From Orobanche coerulescens (lineage: Eukaryota; Streptophyta; Magnoliopsida; Lamiales; Orobanchaceae), in contig CM065802.1 of assembly GCA_033398695.1 (NCBI GenBank), positions 136,324,096-136,388,095 on the forward strand: a stretch of DNA of 64,000 bases, given 5' to 3'. Shown here piece after piece: positions 1 to 11,700 of the stretch. A model generated the notes under the pieces. It worked only from the letters and a program-made list of their open reading frames with translations, had not been told where the DNA came from and ran no database searches. Each line of letters opens with the position of its first letter. Positions within the stretch are counted from its first letter, which is position 1. The position numbers and the translations under genes were made by a program.

Positions 1-861
1 GGGGCCATCCGGTACGGTGCCTTCGATATCGGGACGCATTGTGCTCCAACTCAATCGTGAATTCCACATCCTCTGTGGAGGCAAACCAGTAACTCGTGCG
101 GAAAACATCGCATATTCCCTCACCACCGGAATATCCGTTAACATTATCGATGATTTCTCGGTTTTGGTCATATAGCACCAATAACCGACACATCCTCGAT
201 TGAGTAATCTTACCGCTTTCATCAAATTAATGACTTTACTGCAGTAGGGATTACCTCCTGAAACACACATTCGACTCCATCGCGAAATGATAGTGACCAA
301 ATGCTTTGACACCGATGATGGCATCATGACGATCCATCCAATCAATACCCAAGATGACGCCGTCCCTCGGAAAATCTACTACGATTAGGTCCGCCGCCAT
401 ACACGACCATGAAGTCGAATCGACAATTCAATCTCACGACTTCCGACAATTCGTCTACCATCGGGTAGGCCAATGACATAAGGCTCACAACTAGTAGCAC
501 TACCCAGACGTAGTCTACTCAAACATGACTCGGAAATGAATGAATGCGATGCACCAGTATCAAAAAGGGTACACACAGGTTGAGATAGAATATCGAGTGT
601 ACCTGAGATCATTCGGGCCTCGGGATCGTCGGTCTTCTTCATCTCATAAATTCGGGGCTTGCCGGCCCCCGAACCGGATGCTCCCGTCTGATAGCTCTTG
701 GTTCCGCCTTTAGCTCCTGTCGTCTTGAACGACGCTGACTGAGTGGCCCGATCTCGCACATTGAATGACTGGGGCTTGAGATGACGCCGGAGTGGGTTTA
801 GAGTCCCTACGGCAAAAACGGGCCCTATGCCCAGCAATCCTGATTGTGGCACGTGATGCAT
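1..861 (-). pseudogene. Element A protease and start of reverse transcriptase (broken)
   Basis: Part of a gag-pol polyprotein that would process itself and copy the element RNA. Translation of 385-861 gives the gag tail (GAGKPRIYEM, as in E1), then the retroviral aspartic protease signature LFDTGASHSFIS with the catalytic DTG, then the linker to RT. Below 385 the same protein resumes in another frame (DGVILGIDWMDRHDAIIG) and reaches the RT N-terminus, APYRMAP, at the window edge. At least one frameshift near 385 and two stops near 235-250 separate the pieces, so this copy cannot make an active enzyme. The zinc-knuckle part at 800-900 is also scrambled by small indels compared with E1. Identification as a gypsy protease is secure from the DTG and its position after gag. 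Confidence 0.85.
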
Positions 862-1925
862 CGCTTGGACATTTGGTGCTGAAATGACCCTGCTCTCACT
901 TGAAACAGTGATGGCCGAACGGCCGCTCGCGATCGAGATTCCGCGGGTTTAGACGTCGTGGGAGGTCGCTCGAAAAAGTAGAGCCCGCACGTGGTTTCTT
1001 GAAAGTGGCACGACTCCCGCCGATCGACACGGTTCTTGGACTTCTTGCTAGCAGACGAAGGTTGCTGCTTAGCAATTTCCTTAGCCGTAAGCTCGTAAGT
1101 AAGAGCTTTCTCAATGAACTCGGCTAGAGTGGCACAGTTATGATTAAGTAACTGAAGTCTCATACGGGGTTTCAGCCTCTTGCTGAAATACTTGATCTTG
1201 TCCGCTTCTGAGTGAATGGTAGATGAGGCGAACGGAAGAAGTTCCTGAAATTTTTCGGCGATGGCGAGAACATCATCATCCGCCGAAAGGTCGGGAGTGA
1301 GTAATTCCGACAACTTGGCCTCCCTGAGTGGGGCCGGATAGTACCTATCCATCATGAGAGTCTTGAACTGATCCCAAGTACATGTTCCGTCTGTGGGCTT
1401 CAACGACAACCACCATGAATGAGCGCTCTTACCGAGATAGTAAGCCGCAACTGAAACTTTATGCCCTTCAGGGCAATCCACCATAGCAAATAACTTCTCA
1501 AAATGCTCAAGCCAATGAACAATATCCGCTGGCTCAGATGAGCCCTCAAAAGTAGGTGGTCGCTGGCGAGCGATATCGCTAATGATATTGCTTACACCCC
1601 TCTCTTGCCTCTGAGGTGGCGGCGGAGGAGCCTGCTGATTTTGATTGACGGAATTATGCATCGTCTCCATCAACTGAGCCATCTGGGTCATTTGGGCCAT
1701 CATGCCCTGCATAAATGCGAGTGGGTCAACTCGGACACCCTCTGACTGAGCCGTGTCCCGGGTACGACTCCCCGATAGTGAATGATCGCGTCCAGGTGAG
1801 TGAGTGGCGGCACACCGCCGATGAGTTAGCATTATTCTGGCATTTGCACGTGTATTCGCACGAGTTCTCGGATTCGCCCGCTCCACGGCCTCGTCCTCCA
1901 CGTCTTACGCGCCCTTTCCATCTCA
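825..1925 (-). pseudogene. Element A gag (capsid) with frameshifts
   Basis: Gag would form the virus-like particle. The frame from about 1750 to 980 holds a typical plant Ty3/gypsy capsid core: a Gln/Pro-rich linker, then RPPTFEGSSEPADIVHWLEH, a WW-containing stretch (SAHSWWLSLKP), WDQFKTLMMDRYYPAP, and the helix ending TLAEFIEKALTYE. It is followed by a basic KKSKNR tail. The likely start codon is near 1923, where a Gly/Arg-rich N-terminus like that of E1 can be read in a different frame. The first zinc knuckle (about 870-920) survives only as pieces in other frames. This copy keeps about 170 capsid residues that the E1 gag has lost, so it is the better guide to the family's capsid. Confidence 0.85.
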
Positions 1926-2398
1926 AGTGGAAAGTCATATGATTATTATATATCTCGAATGAGTATAACATGAGGATTACATTATGAAATGATGAAAATG
2001 AGCATACGCGCTCACATACAGCGATTACATGAATGATTAATTGACGTGACATGATTATCTGATAAAATTACTGAAATGATTATCTTGGAAAATTTAACAA
2101 GATTGATGATATGATCTTCAAGATCAACAACTGAGTAATGAAATGAATTGAGTGATTAATGAGTTAACATTATCGACTTGATCACAATTGAAATTGATGA
2201 ATGAGGATTGTTAACTGATGAATTATGAATGAATGATTATTGCCAGAAATTATACCATGGCATCAGAAATCTTACAGTTCTTGGTCTGATTGGCTCAGCG
2301 TTTGCACAGGTCACACATGACGCGAAAGTCCAATGATACTAGTCCGATGACGATGATTTCAAATGAGACATGACTTGGAGGGTAGTATTCAAAACCAC
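1926..2398 (-). other. Untranslated leader of element A
   Basis: This AT-rich stretch lies between PBS and gag, with repeated short words such as AATGATT and TTAATGA. No ORF of note and no recognisable domain. It aligns by eye with the E1 leader (26642-27124), including the region downstream of the PBS with the words TTGGACTTTCGCATCA and GATTTCTGA, so it is the RNA leader expected to carry packaging signals. Confidence 0.6.
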
Positions 2399-2410
2399 GC
2401 TCCGATACCA
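2399..2410 (-). promoter_or_regulatory. Primer-binding site, element A
   Basis: On the minus strand the sequence is TGGTATCGGAGC, four bases from the LTR edge. It matches the initiator tRNA-Met type PBS (TGGTATCAGAGC) with one A-to-G change, which is shared with E1. Confidence 0.85.
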
Positions 2411-4054
2411 ACTCTGTAACACCCCAAACTAGGCGGATATTACGGTCTGCAGTGGACCCCGATCGGGACCCACCGCGGATGAAAATGAATGAATTACATG
2501 TAAATGTAGTACCTTACCAGATTAAAAAATCTATTACTCCGATGAGGAGTTTTATACAACAACCTTGATTAAATATATTACATTTGTATTTTATGTGACG
2601 ATAAAATACACAACATCGAATGAAATGAGCATTCAAACGGAATGTCTGCAGGAATAAATAAAGGAAACATAAATGAGAATAAATGATCGAATGCATCGGG
2701 GCCCCTACTAGTATCACTGACTCGCCGTCACCGTGCTCTCCCGTGCTTTAGCCTTGCCATGACCGAAAAACAATATCCCAACGGCCGCCATACGTGAGAA
2801 CAACAATCCTCAAGGGTTGAAAATACACAATCATGATATATCAAATTATGAATTATTCTGTTGAAACATACGCAATCAAACATGCTATATGAATCAACTA
2901 TCAGTACGGCTCAAAGGAATGGCGCCACACTACGCCCGGGATGGAAATGTGTCCGTGCACAAGCCACCAACGATCAATACACGCATGGTCTTGTACCTAA
3001 TCAGTCTCACGAGACACATTGACTCGTGTGCACAGTCCAATGTGAGGCCAACAACCAACACACGACCATAATGTGCCCGACATGAAAATCCTACACATAC
3101 CAACCGGCACGCCAGTATGACCCGGAATGCCACAATATGACAAAAGTGACAACGAAAATGAATAATGACTCACCAAGATTAAATGATGGTGAAATGAATG
3201 ATAGCTCAATGAAATGATTGGAACCGTCGTTCCTTATGACTGAGGTGATTAATTGACAATGACAAGTTTTGATACGATTAAGACAATGATGAATGAGTTA
3301 CGATTATGAATGAACAACAACAAAAGGAATGAATATCCTTTTAACCGAGTAAGAATTAACTTACACAATACCGATGAAGAATGTCCTTCCACGAACAACG
3401 TCCTAAATGAAAAGTCGGTCGCTCGAACAACCTTGAACCACAATAATTACCAACAACCGATCAATACACGAATCAAATACGATCATAACCGACCCAAATG
3501 TCGATACAACAATATCCGAACTCGTAGATGTACTCTAACGAAAATGTTGAGATACCCGTGGGTTAAAACCAAACCCAAATTATCGAACCAACTCCAAAAT
3601 GATTGATTCAAACCAGCACAACATTATCAATGACATCAATAATCTCATAGAAGTCCACAATTCAAGTTAATAATAACGACAATCGGAAATCCCCAAAATA
3701 ACCGAAGTCAACCCCAATGGTTCTTGAAATAATTCTGAAAATAACCATTAAATCCGTACGAATATACTTATCCAAGGTTGATAATCCATATCTAACATAT
3801 TCCAATGATAATCCAAGCTTACACGAAGAAATCGGAAGGAAAACACAAAAATCCGAAATTCTAGATCCAAGAGATTAATACCTTTGATTCGATGAGATGA
3901 AGATGATGAAATGATGATTAATCTGAAAGATGAGCTTGAAGATGATGATTGATGATTACACCTCGAAGAATCCTCTATGAATCGCTCTAAATCGCCCAAA
4001 ACTACCGAAGGAATGAAATGAGATGAATAATGACGAACTCTGACTAAACTGTCC

Positions 4055-4062
4055 AATTTATA
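4055..4062 (-). promoter_or_regulatory. TATA box of element A LTR
   Basis: TATAAATT on the minus strand, 12 bp downstream of the last palindrome of the array. The same sequence and the same 12-bp gap occur in both E1 LTRs. Confidence 0.7.
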
Positions 4063-4074
4063 GTCAGTCCAGGT

Positions 4075-4627
4075 TAGCGTGCGCTAGCCCTTGTGCGTAG
4101 CGTGCGCTAACGAGTAATTTGGGTAGTCCAGTACCCACTGTCCGAACACGAGCGCGCTACGTACCTTCTTGTAGCGTGCGTTACGGCCATATTACTAGCG
4201 TGCGCTAAGATCCATTATTAGCGTGCGCTAACGAAATATTGATGCCCGATCGGAGTCCGTAAAATCGTCGCCCTCCGATTCGACTCGATAGCGTGCGCTA
4301 CAACCATAGTTTAGCGTGCGCTAATATATCGATTGCGACGCTAACAACAACACATAGCGTGCGCTATGAATTAATCCAAAGGTACCAAAGAGCCACCGGA
4401 CTCAACTCGATCCGTCCCTAGCGCGCTTACCCACACATATAGCGTGCGCTACTACAACCCGTTAGCGCGCGCTACTTACCACTCGTAGCGTGCGCTACAA
4501 TATCTCACTGCAGTCCAAGACTTACGGATCGCAGCCAGACAACCTTAGCGTGCGCTAAAGCCGAGTGGTAGCGTGCGCTACCTATACCCAATTAGCGTAC
4601 GCTAAAAGGAGTATGTAGCGTGCGCTA
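4075..4627 (-). promoter_or_regulatory. Palindromic 12-mer array, element A LTR
   Basis: About 18 copies of TAGCGTGCGCTA and variants. Clear copies start at 4075, 4098, 4172, 4196, 4219, 4289, 4312, 4355, 4440, 4463, 4486, 4546, 4569, 4593 and 4616. Decayed copies lie near 4149, 4333 and 4419. The pitch is 23 bp (21-24). Counting away from the TATA box, the grouping is 2, 4, 4, 4, 4. Gaps between groups carry pieces like AGTCCAG. The function is unknown; the position just upstream of TATA suggests a proximal promoter or enhancer. Confidence 0.85.
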
Positions 4628-4853
4628 CTCCTCACGCATACCGCAACGAAATGACAATGATGATAAACGCGGCACGAAACTCCAATCCGATTAGTGATGA
4701 ATGACGATTGATACACGATACAATTACTCTGAATGATGAATACCATGACTGAATATGAGTGACAAATGATCAATAATGAGTGAAATTACTGAGTGATAAT
4801 GACTGAATGATAAATACTGAATGATAATTACTGAATTACAACCGGGTATTACA

Positions 4854-4926
4854 ATTAAGCCTTGTAAATTCTTATGTAAAGGATTTACGGCACTATAATA
4901 TTACTGAATATATCGGGGGTGTTACA
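4854..4926 (+). repeat. Terminal fragment of a plus-oriented LTR
   Basis: Ends in GGGGGTGTTACA and contains GGCACTATAATATT, as do the plus-strand LTR ends of E1. It abuts the interrupted protease of element B at 4927. The simplest reading is that another LTR element inserted into B and was then itself split by element A. Confidence 0.5.
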
Positions 4927-5978
4927 GCTACCGTCTTCTCCAAAGTTGTTTTCCCCATCACATTCACCAGGAATCCTTGGCAACTATGCTTCTTCAACAT
5001 CTTCACAGCTTTCATGGCTGAAATCACTTTCGGGGTACTACAGTGTCTTATGCCCTCGAATACGGTCTTGACATCAACATACGGACATAAGGTTATCCTC
5101 CTTTCGGAGCATTCAACTACAGCTCTATGTTTGTCCAACCAATTCATACCCAAAATAACATCAAAATCACCGAGTTCAACTATGTGCAAGTCAGCTAATA
5201 AGCTATGTTCGTTAATCTCTATCTTCACGTTGTTAGTTATAGAGTCTACATGCACTACTCCCCCCGCAAGCATGCTAACTAACAGAGATCTAGGGGCTCT
5301 ACTACTTCTACAACCAATCATAGTACAAAGCTTCCTAGAGATGAATGAATGAGATGCACCCGTATCAATCAACACCAAAGCAACTGACAGCATACCTGAC
5401 ATGGTTTGGGGTTCAGTCTCTTCTTCGGCCTCTCCCATGCTATACACTCGAGCTTTCCCTCCTGAGCCTTGACCTTGCACACTATTGCCTGGGCCTTTTC
5501 CTTTCTTCGGACATGCTTAGGCCATGTGTCCTTCCTCACGGCAGAAGTAGCACCGATTCTGACCAAGCATACATGTACCTATATGTCCCTTGCCTCAAGT
5601 AGCACATGTAGGTTTATCGGACTGGGGTTTCTCCCCTGAAAATCCAGTCTTAGCATTCTTCTTATTACCACTCCCCTGAAAATCGTGTCGCTTGCGCTTG
5701 TTATTTGATGCGACTGGTGGTGCTCTTGCCTTCTCCACATCCAAACTGGCAGAAATGTCCTTGGCCCTTGAAACTGCTTCATTATAGGTCAGACGCCCAT
5801 GACCAACCAGGTGGTGACGAATCCGGTCACGTAGTCCATCTCGGAATTTCTCAGACTTCATGTCATCCGTCTCGACCATGTGAGAAGCAAAACGACACAT
5901 GTGGTTGAACTTTCTCTTGTAATCTGTCACAATTATGCTACCATGCGTCAAGTCTAAGAACTCCCATCTGCCCCACAT
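4927..5978 (-). pseudogene. Element B gag C-terminus and protease
   Basis: One minus-strand frame runs from 5978 to 4927 with only two stops, at 5595-5597 and near 5520. It starts in the gag C-terminal half (DYKRKFNHMCRFA, then FRDGLRDRIRHHLVGHGRLT). After a Lys-rich linker come two CCHC-like zinc knuckles. The first stop replaces a Cys of the first knuckle (TCAT*GKGHIGTC), and the second sits in CYFCREEGHMA*AC. Then come GGKARVYSM and an aspartic protease with LIDTGASHSFIS and the flap/terminal motif DVILGMNWLDKH. The protein would assemble particles and cut the polyprotein. It is cut off by the LTR junction at 4926. An acidic repeat region (EDPEEDPEKDAEE) can be read upstream at about 6000-6110 in another frame. 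Confidence 0.8.
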
Positions 5979-6158
5979 CCAACTCTTCCCGTGGTTCTCG
6001 CTCCCCTTCGGGTGTTCCCTATGGATCTTCGTCAGGATGTTCTACGGGGTATTCTTCAGCATCCTTCTCAGGGTCTTCTTCGGGATCCTCTTATGGGTCT
6101 TCTTCATCCGTAGAGTCGGAACTCTAATTTGCAGCGGTAATAAATGCCCATCTATGAA

Positions 6159-6476
6159 CTAGAAATCATCTGCGGTCTCTCGCTCTTCTAGTGCTCTCTT
6201 TATGGACTCTTTACAAAGCCGGAAGATGCAATAACCCCAATCATCGGGTAACTTCTCCATTAGATGGTTCAGCTGTTGCGTTATGGAACCTTGTTTCCCA
6301 GACCGCAACCACTTGCTCAGCCTGTTGATGACATAGTGCAGTGCATTTTCTGGTAAACTCGGATCATCCCACCAATCCTTGCGTGCTAGAAGACACGGGT
6401 CAAATGTAGCCGGAATCCTCTTACGTGGTGTCATCCTAGGTTTGACCATTATAAAAATTCGTACATACATATACAA
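6159..6476 (-). CDS. Short ORF between element B leader and gag, unrecognised
   Basis: I do not recognise this 105-codon ORF. The most likely internal start is the Met in MVKPRMTPRKR. It is basic at the N-terminus, then carries several Trp residues (KDWWDD, LSKWLRSG, PDDWGYC) and an acidic end. It lies immediately upstream of the acidic repeat and the recognisable gag of element B, and downstream of its PBS. It may therefore be the N-terminal part of that gag, separated by a frameshift. No catalytic motif, signal peptide or membrane segment is visible. A chance ORF is possible. Confidence 0.35.
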   Translation of the reverse strand: MYMYVRIFIMVKPRMTPRKRIPATFDPCLLARKDWWDDPSLPENALHYVINRLSKWLRSGKQGSITQQLNHLMEKLPDDWGYCIFRLCKESIKRALEERETADDF

Positions 6477-6611
6477 TCATGTAAATAAAATGAAATGAGA
6501 TATGCATGAATAATGACTGAAATTTGGTACCTTGGACGGAGTGACGAAGTGGCGAAGCTGAGAGCATATGATACTTTTATATTTTATCGAGTCTACAGAA
6601 AGGTAAAACCA

Positions 6612-6623
6612 TCTCTGATACCA
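6612..6623 (-). promoter_or_regulatory. Primer-binding site, element B
   Basis: TGGTATCAGAGA on the minus strand, matching 11 of 12 bases of the initiator tRNA-Met type PBS. It is followed within a few bases by the presumed LTR edge. Confidence 0.7.
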
Positions 6624-6626
6624 CTA

Positions 6627-7101
6627 TATAATGCCCCGACTTTCTAGGGATAATTATAGGGGAAAATAAGTAAAAAGTGGTAAATTTGATGAAAAATAAA
6701 TTCTTTTGAGAATATTAAAATTCTCGCCTACAAAGTCGAGTCGCTACACTGACTAAAATAAATACCTTTTAATTAAGGCAATAACACATCATAGATAAGA
6801 GATAATAATTGCGGCGGAAGACAATATAGAAATTGTTAATTTCTAATCAAAAGTTTCCCCAAATAAATATTTCAAAAAAAAAACATGAGTCACAAAAGAA
6901 ACATCGTTTAATAAAACATCATCATATTCGGCTCGCTCCTTCGTTCATCCGGCTCGGTTTAACCTGCAGGATCAATATAGGTGGAGGTGAGCTTCCTCCA
7001 GCTCGTGGAAATCACGCATATCACAGTAATATACAATCTCACGGAAAGCATTTAAATGATTATTCTATCAATAACATTTTCCTCAACATGAATACATACA
7101 C
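6627..7101 (-). repeat. Partial LTR of element B
   Basis: Begins TATAATGCCCCGAC, read as a decayed TGTAATGCCCC edge. It is AT-rich and has no ORF of note. It stops where the copia LTR begins, so only its inner 475 bp are present. No palindrome array is seen in this part. Confidence 0.5.
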
Positions 7102-8257
7102 TGTTGGCCACTAAGTATACATGATACAGCTTGGAAAGTGTTTTAAACAACAAGCTGTATGGTTTTCAAATCTTAGTGCGTAGCGGAAGTCTTGTTTAAA
7201 GTAAGTTGCTGTAAATACAGCAACTAGAAATGAAGTGTATACTTAAAATTAATCACAGATATTAAAACAGTAAATGCAGAAGGTAAATGACAAGGTAATT
7301 AAAGTGGTTCAAGGTAAACCCTCTACGTCCACTGGTCCTCCACACATGAGTGAAAATGTTTATTATAAATACTACGTACACAACTACATATTTATAATCA
7401 AACCTAATCAATATATCATTCACACAGGTTGATATAATGATCTTAGCCTTCAACCGTTCACACAGATTGGTTTAAGCTTTCACTTGACTGGCTTCTTCAC
7501 ACATAGTTCCGAAGCTTCGTATCTTCAATGCAAGTCCGTCACACACATTTCAGGAATAGCAAGATTTCTCAGTCCACACAAGGATGATGGGTTTTGTTCA
7601 AGGTTAGAACAATGTTTGAACAACAAATTTGACTTTCTAAACTTTTAGCTGATGATGTGTTGTTCACGGTTTGAGCACTTGTATATCTCTTCTTTCAGAA
7701 TAGCAGTATGCTTTGTGAGATATGTTTGCTTAGATGTATATGATGATAACTTCATTTTTGTTGATTTCGTGCATGCATCGATCTTCAAAGTCTGGGGATA
7801 TATATAGCCTTCTTGAACATATCCGTTGAGATAGATCCGTTGAGCATAAGTCCGTTCCAACGGGGTGATGTGTTTGAATAAAACACGATCCGGATTTTGC
7901 ACTTGATTGAAGATCTCTGACGGCTTAATTTTTAAATACTTTATCCGTTAGTATTTAAATATATTTTCTTAAATGGGAATTTGACTTTAGCGAATAACAA
8001 GGATTCCTTCTTGTCCTGTTCGGATACTGTATGGAATGATAGCTGTATTGTCGATTCGAGACAGCTTCCATACTTAGTCTTATGAGACTCCTTTGCTGTA
8101 TGATTAATTCACTGTATGCTGGGACTACGAGAAGTCTTCGATACAGGTTGACATCTTTGGTCAGCTTTTCGATACAGCTGTTTGCTGTATGCTAGATTGG
8201 CACATTGTCAAAATATTCTTATCATGATCTTTCGATACAGCAATTGTTATCCCAACA
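7102..8257 (-). repeat. 3' LTR of the copia element
   Basis: The LTR is 1156 bp with TGTTGG...CCAACA ends, next to a purine tract on the inner side. The words GCTGTAT/ATACAGC recur at least ten times, most densely at 8020-8245, which is the U3 side. The word TACAC at 7097-7101 is the possible target duplication, but its partner is lost with the 5' end. Confidence 0.85.
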
Positions 8258-8766
8258 ATTTCCCTCTTTTTGATAATTTGCCAAGTCTTTCCAAGTCTTC
8301 CTTTTAAAACCTTTTGATGTTATCCAAACATCCTTGATGATGCCAAAACTTTGACACTTAGCATCTGGAAGGAGGGCAGACTTCTTGGTCTTCTGTTCGA
8401 ATGTTCTGGCCTTCACTAATTTGCCTAATACTAAGAACTGCTCGCAGGCAAGTTCAGATTTTGTCAAAAGAGTATTACATCTATAAACTTATGATTGTCG
8501 TGCAGGCACAATCTTACATTTTATTTTAGATACATACAACTTAAACTATGAACTGTTCACAGACAAGTTCTTACATCTTATGTATTAAAACAAGTTTCAT
8601 ACTTGTATACAGCAAGAATAAATTAAGTGTTTGTAAACATACAAGAACACAGTAGATTACGAGTTGTAATCTTTCAAGACAGGCAAATATTTTATTGATA
8701 TTGAAACAAAGAGTACAATATTTTGTTGTTTTGAAAATAAAATTACAGAATAATACAACAAGGAAT
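8258..8766 (-). other. Copia 3' untranslated region with PPT
   Basis: The 14-base purine tract AAAAAGAGGGAAAT (minus strand, 8258-8271) directly precedes the LTR and is the presumed plus-strand primer. The rest, up to the end of the env-like ORF, holds no recognisable gene. Confidence 0.65.
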
Positions 8767-11700
8767 TCAATTCCTGTAATCTGAGTGTCTCCACGGCCTT
8801 TTGGGGTCATTCTTGGTATTTTTCCACCAGTTCTCATGACCGTCCCTGTCTCGATTCAGATATAAGGCTCGTCCTTCATATGACTTATCGAAGACTAGGA
8901 TCCAATCTTCTAGATAGGTAACCAAGTCACCTTGTCTATGCTTAGACTTCATCTGCTGCTGGAGCGGGAGCGTTCCTTCTTCCAACCTTTTCTTATATTC
9001 CTCAGCGGCTTCCTGTACCGTCCTGCATCTATTGAATATTGAAGATTCCCTGATAAGAACTACAAAGTATCTTAGCAGTTCATTCTTCCTCCAGTTTATT
9101 ATTTCTTCTGCAGTAGGCTGTCGGTTGGCTGGGAGGTTCATATCTTGCGGTTTTCGAACGAGGTTCTTCCAAGGAAACTTAGGGTCCTGGAATTCTGGGC
9201 GATCTCCTTGTATCCTAACGTTTGGAGATGAAAGACGGGCAAAATCAGCAGTGATGCTGTCTTCAAAAGGAGCTAGCATTTCCTTCTCTTGCTCAAGCCT
9301 TGTTCTCCTTGCAGCTTCCCTCGCTTCTTCCCCCTTTTTGGCGTCATCAAGGTATGACACCTTCTCATCAAGGCGTTCCAGGATTTGCATAGCAGCATCC
9401 TGTTTCGTCTCAAAACTTGTCATTTTCTCAACTAGGGAGGTGAGCACCTGCGACATATCTTGAATTTTCTTGTCGTGGGCTCGAAGCTGGGAACCGGATT
9501 CAATCATAGCTGATGCTGTCTTGGCCTCGGACATGCGTAGCTTAGATTGTTCTTCTCTCAGGATCTGCTCCTGTCGTTCTTGCAATTGGCTGCTTGAAGA
9601 CTGATGGCAAGATTCTAAAGGCTTCTTCCACTTGGGAAACTTCGTGCCTTAGACCTGTCATCTCTTCAATTGCTGATTGGTGCATCCAATCAAAAGCTTT
9701 TTCGACACAATATAGGGCGTTGACGGTGTCCTGGATGAAAACTATTTGAAGGCCAAGAGCATGTAATCGCTCTTTCTTTGTGGCAGTCCTTGGAGAATCT
9801 GGCTGGGCGAAATATTCAACTCCATTCAACCGTCTCAAGTTCATATTGGGACGTGAATTGAGTTGGACATCCTCAGGTATTATACCATCGTCGGATTCCA
9901 AAACAGTTGAGGTTTCGGGAGCATCAGAGGCAGGCTCGGCGATAGGGGTTGCTGTTTTCACTTATTCGGCAGTGGGTTCTGAAGACAAAGGTACAGGAGG
10001 GACTGATTCCTCCTGCTGTCTCTCAGCTTCCGCCTGCTCCTACAGAGGGACTGATTCCTCATGCGGGATGGCGTTGGGTTCTTCTTCGACTTGGGCGGCG
10101 ACAGGCTCGGGTGCTTGTTGGGTAGCTGGTTGTTCCTATGCTACAGGAGAGACTGAATCCTCTCTGTTGGGAACATAATTTTGTTGATGGGGAGGAGTTT
10201 GGTGTTGACTAGAAGGTCCTTCGCCCATCTGAGATTTAGATTCCTCACAACTCATTCTTAGACCAGCCTGAAGGGCGTCGTCATCATCGTCCGAGTCATG
10301 ATCTGATTTTGGACTTTCGGGACCTTGATCGCTGGATTTAGCTTTTCTTTTTTGACGGGCATCTGCTTTATCTATCAGGTGGCTCGTGATCAACTCTTTG
10401 CAGATTAGGTTGTCCCATTGGATCAGGACTTCAACATCTGGTGAGTCTGTCACTTCCAACACAAATCGTTCTTCTTCCCACCAATCGCTCCAGTTGTACA
10501 GGGTGCTGTAGGGAGCGAGCCTGTAGGCTTTCCATTGTACGAAGCGATCATAAGCTTGCTCTATCTGCACATAGAGCAGAGTCTTATTGATAATGGTGTC
10601 TAGGGAGGGGCTGCGTACAACGCTTGGGTCTGCTGTATGCACGAGTTCCTCGACAGGTATGGGTTCCTATGTCGGAGCTGGATCCCGAATAGGGGTTGGT
10701 ACCCTGATGGGAGATGGATCCTTAACGGGTGTGGAATCCCGAGTAGGAGAAGTAGCTTGTGGCTCCAAAGGGGCAGCCGACTCGCCAGAGTCTTTAGAAT
10801 TGGCAGATGTCTGAATATCCGTCGTAGCCTCCAAAGGCTCGGGATCTACTGTCACGACAGTAGCAGTCATCTCTTCCGCAGGGGTTGTGCCCTGGGGTGT
10901 CGATATAGTGGGTTGGGCTGTTAAAGGAGCATCCTTGGAGGTTTCGGTAGCTTTAACTTTCGAAAGCCTCCTTAGCTTCCTTTTCGGCTTCTCAACAGCA
11001 ACGGGAGTTTTGCTGTGAGATCTTTTTCTCTTCCTTGAAGTCTCCTCGCTCTGGGACTTCGAAGATACGTCTCTCGGATCAGCAGACAGAGGCAATTTTC
11101 GAACGAAATGTCTGTTTGCAAGCAGGGGTCCTTTCTTGAAAACGGTGGGTCTGATGCTTCCCATATAAATCCGAGAAGTGATCTTCTTTGCTCTTTCGTT
11201 TTGCGGAACACTGCATTTCGTCAGAATGTAGTTCAAGAGCAAACCAAAAGATTTCTTCTGTGAGGCAGGCTTAGAAACTTCTTCCTGCAACCGTTTGAGG
11301 ATTATTTGACACCAGTTGACCTTTTCACAGGTCATGATTGCAACCATCATCCTGAACCTTAGATTGGTGCACATCTCGAACGCACCTGTTCTATTCTCAA
11401 TTACACGGCAATAGAAATCGTGTAAATAAACAAAAGGTAAACAGAAGTGTTTCTTTTGGCAAGAAGTGTGAACCGTATCCACCGATGCTGAACCGGTGAA
11501 TAAGCCATAATATTCGGTCAAGAGAACTTGGGACCCAAAGGTCTCAAGATCTTCCATTGTCAGGCCATCAGCAGGTAGCCTGTAGAGATTCTGAAGTAGC
11601 TCTTGGTCAACACGGATCTCTACTCCGCGAATGACAGCAGTGATGTCAGCAACATTTCCTCCTTGAGCCAGCGAAAGGAAACGAACAGCAGCATTGAGGT

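Larger units (their letters stand above)
1..4853 (-). mobile_element. Ty3/gypsy element A (Tekay/Del-like), 5' part
   Basis: Reading on the minus strand: 5' LTR (2415-4853), PBS, leader, gag, protease, and the first codons of RT (APYRMAP at 1-21), after which the window ends. The gag and LTR are close relatives of the complete element E1 at 24175-33641. Both LTRs are about 2.44 kb with TGTAATACCC/GGGTGTTACA ends, so A and E1 belong to one family in opposite orientations. The base run ATTAA at 4854-4858 is the likely target duplication, but its partner lies outside the window. Confidence 0.9.
2415..4853 (-). repeat. 5' LTR of element A
   Basis: The LTR is 2439 bp long. On the plus strand it runs from TGTAACACCCC to GGGTATTACA. 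It aligns along its length with the E1 LTRs (2451 bp). Starting at the element's 5' end (the right), it carries the palindrome array (4627 down to 4075), a TATA box at 4055-4062, a transcribed part, and the conserved block with GTGTCCGTGCAC and GTGTGCACAGTCCAATG (2935-3070). Confidence 0.92.
4927..7101 (-). mobile_element. Ty3/gypsy element B (gag-protease and partial 5' LTR)
   Basis: A minus-strand element distinct from A/E1. It comprises gag with zinc knuckles, protease, PBS and an LTR edge. The pol side is cut at 4926 by an LTR insertion, and the LTR is cut at 7101 by the copia element. RT, RNase H and integrase are not in the window. Confidence 0.75.

Noticed and set aside
2399..2410. tRNA-like matches next to the LTRs (also 18454, 26630, 36637, 52409)
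   Set aside because: Only 12-18 bases of tRNA 3'-end complement are present. They are primer-binding sites, not tRNA genes.
9780..10178. Plus-strand ORF rich in Gly/Ser opposite the env-like ORF
   Set aside because: Shadow of the low-complexity middle of the env-like protein.
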